Part shown: positions 5,145 to 10,021 of the stretch, piece after piece | How the letters are laid out: the number at the start of each line of letters is the position of its first letter | Numbering within the stretch: the first letter of the stretch is position 1 | From: Gammaproteobacteria bacterium | GTDB taxonomy: Bacteria; Pseudomonadota; Gammaproteobacteria; HK1 | NCBI GenBank assembly: GCA_022822245.1 | Contig: JAJECB010000162.1 | Location: 1-10,021, forward strand | DNA length: 10,021 bases | Reading direction: 5' to 3' | Translations under genes and position numbers: made by a program | Notes under the pieces: generated by a model | Told to the model about the DNA's origin: nothing | Seen by the model: only the letters and a program-made list of their open reading frames with translations | Database searches by the model: none

Positions 5145-6449
5145 GTGACCGTCCTTGCCGCGGGAGTCGTCCTTGGTGTGCTCGCCCTCGGGCTCGGGCT
5201 CGGGGTGTGGGTCGGGCTCGCGCTCTTCGCCCCGGGCCTCGTCGGCCTCGGCATCTTCCGCAGCATGCCGATCGAGAAGCTCCTCGCGCAGCTCACCTGG
5301 AACGTGACCACCACCCCGGAGCTCATCGCCCTTCCGCTCTTCATCCTGATGGCGGAGATCCTGTTCCACTCGCGCCTCTCCGCCTCCCTCTTCACCGGGC
5401 TCGCTCCGTGGACGACCCGCCTCCCGGGAAGGCTCCTGCACGTGAACGTGCTCGGCTGCACGATGTTCGCGGCGATCTCCGGTTCCTCGGCCGCGACCAC
5501 CGCGACGGTCGGCCGCATCACCCTGACCGAGCTCCTCCGCCGCGGCTACGACCGCGACCTCGCGATGGGCTCGCTCGCCGGGGCGGGGACCCTGGGCTTC
5601 CTCATCCCCCCGAGCATCATCCTCATCATCTACGGCGTGCTCTCGGAGACGTCGATCCTCAAGCTCTTCATCGCGGGGGTCATCCCGGGGCTGCTGCTCG
5701 CCTTCCTCTACATGACGTGGCTCGGGTTCCGCGCCACCGTGAACCCCGCCGTCGCCCCGGACGAGTCGGAGAACATGAGCCTCGCCGACAAGTTGCTCGG
5801 CCTGCGGCACCTCGGCCCGGTCGTTTTCCTCATCCTCGCCGTGCTCGGCTCGATGTACGGCGGGTTCGCGAGCCCCTCGGAGGCGTCCGCGGTGGGGGTG
5901 CTCGGCGCCCTCATCGTGAGCGCCGCCCAGGGCACCCTCAACCGGGAGACGATCCGCAAGGCGAGCCTCGGGGCGGTGCGCACCGTCAGCATGATCGGCC
6001 TCATCGTTGCCGGTGCCTACTTCCTCTCGATCGCGATGGGCTTCCTCGGCGTCCCCCGGATGATCGCGCGCGAGATCGTGGCCCTCGAGCTCTCCCCCAT
6101 CGCGCTCATCGTGATGCTCCTCGTCTTCTACGCGATCCTCGGCTGCGTGCTCGAGGGCATGTCGAGCATCGTCATGACCCTGCCGATCACCCTGCCGCTC
6201 GTGCAGGCGGCGGGGTTCGACAAGATCTGGTTCGGGGTGTTCCTGGTGGTGGTCGTGGAGATGGCGCAGATCACGCCCCCGGTCGGCTTCAACCTGTTCG
6301 TGATCCAGGGGATGACCGGAGAGCGGATCGGACGCATCGCCCTCGCGACCCTGCCGTTCTTCCTCATCATGGTGGGGCTCGCCCTCCTCATCACCTTCGT
6401 CCCCGAGGTGGTGACCTTCCTTCCGGACACCATCCGGCTCGGCAACTGA
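5145..6449 (+). CDS. dctM: TRAP transporter large membrane subunit (DctM family)
   Basis: This 434-residue multi-spanning inner-membrane protein is the ion-coupled permease of the TRAP system. Family blocks appear in order: GSSAATTATVGRITLTELLRR (about 113-133), AGAGTLGFLIPPSIILIIYG (about 145-164), LKLFIAGVIPGLLLAFLYM (about 172-190), GGFASPSEASAVGVLGALI, the MTLPITLPLV helix and EMAQITPPVGFNLFVIQGMTG (about 372-392). The length is typical, and about 12 hydrophobic segments can be counted. With DctP and DctQ it makes a complete Na+- or H+-driven uptake system. The frame stays open upstream inside dctQ, but the family N-terminus fits the GTG at 5145, 4 bp after the dctQ stop, with GGTGGGA just upstream. 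Translational coupling to dctQ is likely. Confidence 0.93.
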   Translation: MTVLAAGVVLGVLALGLGLGVWVGLALFAPGLVGLGIFRSMPIEKLLAQLTWNVTTTPELIALPLFILMAEILFHSRLSASLFTGLAPWTTRLPGRLLHVNVLGCTMFAAISGSSAATTATVGRITLTELLRRGYDRDLAMGSLAGAGTLGFLIPPSIILIIYGVLSETSILKLFIAGVIPGLLLAFLYMTWLGFRATVNPAVAPDESENMSLADKLLGLRHLGPVVFLILAVLGSMYGGFASPSEASAVGVLGALIVSAAQGTLNRETIRKASLGAVRTVSMIGLIVAGAYFLSIAMGFLGVPRMIAREIVALELSPIALIVMLLVFYAILGCVLEGMSSIVMTLPITLPLVQAAGFDKIWFGVFLVVVVEMAQITPPVGFNLFVIQGMTGERIGRIALATLPFFLIMVGLALLITFVPEVVTFLPDTIRLGN

Positions 6450-6549
6450 CGGGCGACGGAGCCGGGACCGCGCGGGCGAGAGAAGACGGCGGCTTCGCGC
6501 CGGAGGAGCACCGGTCGCGCGACGGGACGGAAGCGGGAGAGACGGAGCG

Positions 6550-6957
6550 ATGACGGATACGACGGAAGCGCGAGGCGAGGTGCGGCGCGCGATCGAGCGC
6601 CTGCCCGGCCTTGTGAACGGTGACGCGGGGCTCTCGTTCCGTGGCCGCTCGATGACCTTGGACTTCGTGCTCGCGAGCGGGAGCGACCGCTTCTACGTTT
6701 CGGTCCGGGCGGGGCGGATGGAGCCCGTCGCCCTCGGGTCGCAGATCCTCCGCTCGGCGGCGCTCGCCTTCGCGGCGGAGCCCGAGACCTGGCTCGCCCA
6801 CTGGCAGCCGGTCCCGGGCCCCGGGGAGTACGACCTCTTCGCCCTGGTCAAGGACGAGCGGATGGCCATCGAGGGGGACATGCGGGTGCTCATGCGCCAT
6901 CTTCAGAACATCAAGGACATTCTCGCCGCGCCGCGCGCCCTGTACGAGGAGGCCTGA
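6550..6957 (+). CDS. Small SCP2-like protein, function unknown
   Basis: This is a 135-residue soluble protein with no signal peptide or membrane segment. The layout resembles a small sterol-carrier-protein-2-type lipid-binding domain: an N-terminal helix (ARGEVRRAIERLPGLV), strands around GLSFRGRSMTLDFVLASGSDRFYVSVRAG, a middle helix (QILRSAALAFAAEPETWLAHW) and a closing segment FALVKDERMAIEGDMRVLMRHL. The last segment resembles the IEGD.R.LMRHLQ-type tail of SCP2 domains, where the C-terminal helix covers a hydrophobic pocket. The SCP2 assignment is by pattern only and moderate. The gene sits 100 bp after dctM and only 3 bp before the hydrolase gene, so the two are probably co-translated. 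It may carry or present a hydrophobic substrate to that hydrolase. The ATG at 6550 has GGGAGAGACGGAG just upstream. Confidence 0.7.
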   Translation: MTDTTEARGEVRRAIERLPGLVNGDAGLSFRGRSMTLDFVLASGSDRFYVSVRAGRMEPVALGSQILRSAALAFAAEPETWLAHWQPVPGPGEYDLFALVKDERMAIEGDMRVLMRHLQNIKDILAAPRALYEEA

Positions 6958-6960
6958 ACC

Positions 6961-7869
6961 GTGTCCGCAATCGCATCCTCAGCCGCGCCGGCGCCCGCCC
7001 GCATCGAAGCGATCACCGGACGCTACGTGCACCTTGACCTCGGCGGCCGCGCCCACCGCGTGTACTTCGAGGAGGCGGGGAGCGGGGTGCCGCTCGTCTG
7101 CCTCCACACCGCGGGAGCGGACGGGCGCCAGTACCGGCACCTGATGGCCGACGAGGCGGTCACCGCGCGCTACCGGGTCCTCGCCTTCGACATGCCGTGG
7201 CACGGCAAGTCCTTCCCGCCGGCCGGCTGGCGCGACGAGGAGTACCTCCTCACGTCAGAGTCCTACGCGGAGATGATCATCGCGTTCTGCGACGGGCTCG
7301 CCCTCGACCGGCCGGTGGTGATGGGGTGCTCCATCGGCGGGCGCATGGCCCTCTACCTCGCCATCCACCATCCCGAGCGCTTCCGGGCCATCATCGGGCT
7401 CGAGGCGGCCGACTTCCAGCCCCGCGGCTGGTACGACCTCGACTGGCTGCACCAGCCGGACATCCACGGGGGGGAGGCGAGCGCCGCGATCGTCTCGGGG
7501 CTCGTCGGCCCGCGGAGCCCCGACGAGTACCGCTGGGAGACGCTGTGGCAGTACATGCAGGGCGGGCCGGGGGTGTTCCGGGGCGACCTCTGGTTCTACC
7601 GCGTCGACGGGGACCTCCGCGAGGAGACCCATCGCATCGACGTTCGAAAGTGCCCCCTCTATCTCCTCACCGGAGAGTACGACTTCTCCTGCACCCCCGA
7701 GGACAGCCGGCGCACCGCGGCCGCCATCGAGGGCGCGGAGGTGACGGTCATGGAGGGCCTCGGCCACTTCCCGATGAGCGAGGACCCGGAGCGGTTCCGC
7801 GCCTACATCCTGCCCGTGCTGGACGAGATCGCCGGGCGCACCGGCGGCTCCGGAGCCGGCACGGACTGA
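6961..7869 (+). CDS. Alpha/beta-fold hydrolase with intact Ser-Asp-His triad
   Basis: This 302-residue cytoplasmic enzyme has the alpha/beta-hydrolase fold. The nucleophile elbow is GCSIGG with S124. The acid is D241 in LLTGEYDFSC and the histidine is H269 in GLGHFPMSEDPERF. The oxyanion-side block is LVCLHTAGADGRQYRHLM (about 45-62), followed by VLAFDMPWHGKSFPP. A cap-like insertion from about 152 to 220 is rich in Trp and Tyr (GWYDLDWLHQ, RWETLWQYM, LWFYR), suggesting a flat or hydrophobic substrate. The family covers esterases, enol-lactonases and meta-cleavage C-C hydrolases, and the motifs do not decide between them. The start is GTG 6961, supported by GAGGAGG (6947-6953) 7 bp upstream and the 3-bp gap from the preceding gene. 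The N-terminal 14 residues are Ala/Pro-rich and probably disordered. Confidence 0.88.
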   Translation: MSAIASSAAPAPARIEAITGRYVHLDLGGRAHRVYFEEAGSGVPLVCLHTAGADGRQYRHLMADEAVTARYRVLAFDMPWHGKSFPPAGWRDEEYLLTSESYAEMIIAFCDGLALDRPVVMGCSIGGRMALYLAIHHPERFRAIIGLEAADFQPRGWYDLDWLHQPDIHGGEASAAIVSGLVGPRSPDEYRWETLWQYMQGGPGVFRGDLWFYRVDGDLREETHRIDVRKCPLYLLTGEYDFSCTPEDSRRTAAAIEGAEVTVMEGLGHFPMSEDPERFRAYILPVLDEIAGRTGGSGAGTD

Positions 7870-7902
7870 CCCGCTCCTGCCGCCGCCACGAGAGCCGACG
7901 CC

Positions 7903-9162
7903 GTGCGAAGGAGGCCGGCCGCGTCCGCCGGCCGGGACCGGGCCGCCGGCTCGCGCGGCGCGGGTGGAGCGGAGCGCTCCGGCCCCTGGGTTCCGCTCGT
8001 CGCGACCCTCGCGCTGCAGACCCTCGCGACCATGGCCGCCTACTCGATGCCGGCGGCGGCGCCGGAGATCGGGCGCGGCCTCGGGGTCGAGCCGGCCCTC
8101 GTGGGGGTGTTCATCTCCGTCGTCTACGGGGTCGGAATGCTCTCCGCCCTCCTCTCTCCCTCCGCCATCCGGCGCTTCGGCGCGGCCCGCACCGGCCAGT
8201 TCACGATGCTGGCGACGGCCGGAATGCTCGTCGCGGCGGCGAGCGGCAGCCTCGTGCTCGTGGCGGCGAGCGCCGTCGTCCTCGGCCTCGGCTACGGGGC
8301 GACGGCCCCCGTCGCGACCCACCTCATCGTGCCCCGGACCCGGCCCGGGCAGCTCCACCTCGTCCTCTCCATCCGCCAGATCGGAGTGCCGCTCGGCGGG
8401 ACGCTCGCCGGCCTGCTCGTGCCGCCCCTGGTGCTCGCCTTCGGCTGGCAGACCGCGTTGCTCGTCCAGGTGGTGCCGGCCCTCGCGTTGCTCGCCCTCA
8501 CGCAGGTGCCGCGCCCGCGGTGGGATGCGGACCGGGCGCCGTCGGCGAGGTTGCGCCTCCGGGGGGCGCTCGTGCCGCTCCGGTTGCTCCGGACCGACCG
8601 GGCGGTCCGGAACCTCACGTTCGCGACCTTCCTCTACGCCGGCATCCAGCTCTGCTTCATCGCGTTCATGGTCGTCCATCTCACCTCGGGGAGCGTCGCG
8701 GACCTCGTGCGCGCCGGGCAGGCCCTTGCCGTCTTCCAGGTGAGCGGGGTGGTGAGCCGTCCGATCTGGGGGGCGATCGCGGACCGGTGGACGGGCGCCC
8801 GGGCGCTCCTCGTCCTGCACGGCGTGGTCATGGCCGGAGCGGCGGTCGCGGCCGGCCAGTTCTCGACGGGCTGGTCGTTCCCGGCCGTGCTCCTCGTGTG
8901 CGCGGTGGGCGGGACCACCGCGAGCGGGTTCACCGGGATCGCCTACGGTGAGTTCGCCCGCCTCGGCGGCGAACGCCGCACCGAGGCGACCGCCCTCGGC
9001 TCGGCCGCGATGTTCCTCGGGGTGATGGTCCTGCCGTCGCTCTTCGGCATCGCCATCGCGGCGGGCGGCGGCTATCCGATCGCTTATGGAGGCGCGGCGG
9101 TCCTCGCCGTCGCGGGCGCCCTCGCCCTTGTCGCGCCCCGCCGGTCCCCGGGACGCCGGTAG
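7903..9162 (+). CDS. Major facilitator superfamily transporter
   Basis: This 419-residue, 12-helix inner-membrane transporter starts with a basic, disordered head of about 27 residues, then a helix at PLVATLALQTLATMAAYS. Helices continue in two bundles of six, split by the hydrophilic loop around PRPRWDADRAPSARLRLRGA. A motif-A-like loop, GAIADRWTGARALL, occurs in the second half; the first-half counterpart (PSAIRRFGAARTG) is degenerate. The conserved SIRQIGVPLGG stretch in helix 5 recalls the CynX/YbfB-type anion and organic-acid carriers, so an organic anion substrate or product export is plausible. The GTG at 7903 is the first usable start after an in-frame stop (the hydrolase TGA at 7867-7869), but its ribosome site is weak. 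The strong AAGGAGG at 7908-7914 has no start codon placed to use it. The gene is 33 bp after the hydrolase gene, in the same operon. Confidence 0.88.
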   Translation: MRRRPAASAGRDRAAGSRGAGGAERSGPWVPLVATLALQTLATMAAYSMPAAAPEIGRGLGVEPALVGVFISVVYGVGMLSALLSPSAIRRFGAARTGQFTMLATAGMLVAAASGSLVLVAASAVVLGLGYGATAPVATHLIVPRTRPGQLHLVLSIRQIGVPLGGTLAGLLVPPLVLAFGWQTALLVQVVPALALLALTQVPRPRWDADRAPSARLRLRGALVPLRLLRTDRAVRNLTFATFLYAGIQLCFIAFMVVHLTSGSVADLVRAGQALAVFQVSGVVSRPIWGAIADRWTGARALLVLHGVVMAGAAVAAGQFSTGWSFPAVLLVCAVGGTTASGFTGIAYGEFARLGGERRTEATALGSAAMFLGVMVLPSLFGIAIAAGGGYPIAYGGAAVLAVAGALALVAPRRSPGRR

Positions 9163-9287
9163 CCGGAATGGGCGGCTACGCACCGAGCGCGGGTTGCGAA
9201 TGTGGGCGTTCCGGGAAGCCGTGATCTCGGAGCAACCCGTGCTCCCGAAACGAGCTTCTTGCGCGAACGGGCAATCGGAATGAGGCG
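9163..9287 (+). other. 125-bp gap between transporter and oxidoreductase genes
   Basis: No gene is visible here. CGGGTTGC (9190-9197) and GCAACCCG (9232-9239) form an 8-bp inverted repeat with a 34-nt loop, and GAGCA-ACCCG-TGCTC (9230-9244) is a smaller overlapping dyad. No T-run follows, so these are weak terminator or leader-structure candidates. The spacing is enough for a separate promoter for the oxidoreductase, but none is recognisable. Confidence 0.3.
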
Positions 9288-10021
9288 ATGAACGGAGCAG
9301 ATGGACTGGCGGGGCTGGAAGCGGCCCTCGCGCGGGACTTCGAGCGGCTGAACCACCCGCCGGCGGACTGGGTCCCGCCCCGCGCGGGGCCGGACGGGCG
9401 GCGGATGGTCGACGTCGCGATCGTTGGCGGCGGCATGTGCGGACTCGCGGCGGCGTTCGCGTTGCGCCGGATCGGGATCTCGAACCTCCGGCAGGTGGAC
9501 CGGAGTCCCGAGGGACGCGAGGGGCCGTGGCGGACGTACGCCCGCATGGAGACCCTGCGATCGCCGAAGCACCTCACGGGTCCGGTGCTGGGGATGGCCG
9601 GGCTCACCTTCCGGGCGTGGTGGGAGGCCGGGGGGCGCGACTGGGAAGGGCTCGGCCGGATCCCGACGACGGTCTGGGCGGACTATCTCGACTGGTACCG
9701 CCGGGTGACCGGCGCGCGGGTCGAGAACGACGTGGAGGTGGCCGCGCTCGAGCCGGGTTCGGATGGCGTCCGGGTGCGCCTCGTCGGGCCGCGCGGGGCG
9801 GAGACGGTCCACGCCCGTCGCGTAGTCCTCGCGACCGGGCGCGAGGGGCAGGCGGCGCCGCGGGTGCCGGAGCCGCTCGCCCCGTTCATGGGCGGACTCG
9901 TCCGGCACAGCGCGGAAGACATCGACTTCGCCGCCCTCGCGGGCCGTCGGGTCGCGGTCGTCGGGCTCGCCGCCACCGCCTTCAACAACGCGGCGGTGGC
10001 GCTCGAGGCGGGGGCGGCGGA
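9288..10021 (+). CDS. FAD-dependent NAD(P)-binding oxidoreductase / monooxygenase-like, N-terminal part
   Basis: This is the first 244 residues of a flavin-monooxygenase-type oxidoreductase; the rest runs past the right edge. The FAD Rossmann motif is VDVAIVGGGMCGLAAAFAL (about 41-59, G47-G49-G52). Next come a conserved RMETLRSPKHLTGP block (86-99), the TVWADYLDWYRRV helix (128-140), the strand VRVRLVGP and the ATG motif in VVLATGREG (179-187). A second nucleotide-binding segment, RRVAVVGLAATAFNNAAVAL (220-239), is presumably for NAD(P)H. Such enzymes hydroxylate or oxidise small organic substrates, but the substrate is unknown. The second motif has Ala where glycine is usual (G-L-A228). The ATG at 9288 has TGAGG only 2 bp before it, closer than usual, but no other in-frame start nearby is better. 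It lies downstream of the transporter and hydrolase genes on the same strand. Confidence 0.82.
   Translation, partial: MNGADGLAGLEAALARDFERLNHPPADWVPPRAGPDGRRMVDVAIVGGGMCGLAAAFALRRIGISNLRQVDRSPEGREGPWRTYARMETLRSPKHLTGPVLGMAGLTFRAWWEAGGRDWEGLGRIPTTVWADYLDWYRRVTGARVENDVEVAALEPGSDGVRVRLVGPRGAETVHARRVVLATGREGQAAPRVPEPLAPFMGGLVRHSAEDIDFAALAGRRVAVVGLAATAFNNAAVALEAGAA

Noticed and set aside
7197..8951. Plus-strand open frame of 584 codons
   Set aside because: It crosses two well-supported genes in another frame and has Arg/Pro-rich low-complexity composition.
7255..9183. Minus-strand open frame of 642 codons
   Set aside because: It is antisense to the hydrolase and MFS genes, is dominated by Arg/Gly/Glu/His with no fold or motif, and is a typical GC-rich shadow frame.

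Overview
The window is very GC-rich bacterial DNA with short gaps, same-strand operons and GTG/TTG starts. A TRAP transporter, a separate RelBE-like toxin-antitoxin pair and a carnitine dehydrogenase suggest a heterotrophic proteobacterium; the sequence alone does not resolve it further. It looks like an accessory catabolic and transport region, with no rRNA, tRNA, CRISPR array or transposase seen.

Left part (1-1720): two minus-strand genes fit aerobic L-carnitine breakdown. One is the N-terminal half of a carnitine 3-dehydrogenase running off the left edge (1-456); the other is a stand-alone hotdog thioesterase (1286-1720), probably a betainyl-CoA thioesterase. Between them, on the opposite strand, sits a two-gene type II toxin-antitoxin module (745-1222): a ribbon-helix-helix RelB-like antitoxin and an overlapping RelE-like toxin. 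A perfect 18-bp palindrome, the likely autoregulatory operator, lies 17 bp before the antitoxin start.

Middle part (1919-6449): reading rightward are an amidase-signature hydrolase and a complete three-component TRAP transporter (periplasmic binding protein, small membrane subunit, large membrane subunit). A strong 11-bp hairpin lies in the 220-bp gap between the binding protein and membrane-subunit genes, as expected if the binding protein is made in excess.

Right part (6550-10021): a small SCP2-like protein is tightly coupled to an alpha/beta hydrolase with an intact Ser-Asp-His triad, followed by an MFS transporter. An FAD-dependent oxidoreductase of the flavin-monooxygenase type then runs off the right edge.

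All genes from 1919 onward are on the plus strand and form one or a few transcription units. Together (uptake, amide hydrolysis, ester or C-C hydrolysis, flavin oxidation, second transporter) they look like an uncharacterised route for importing and dismantling an organic acid or amide. The adjacent carnitine genes hint at a quaternary-ammonium or acyl-conjugate substrate, but nothing in the sequence proves the substrate. This is the strongest candidate for an undescribed system here.
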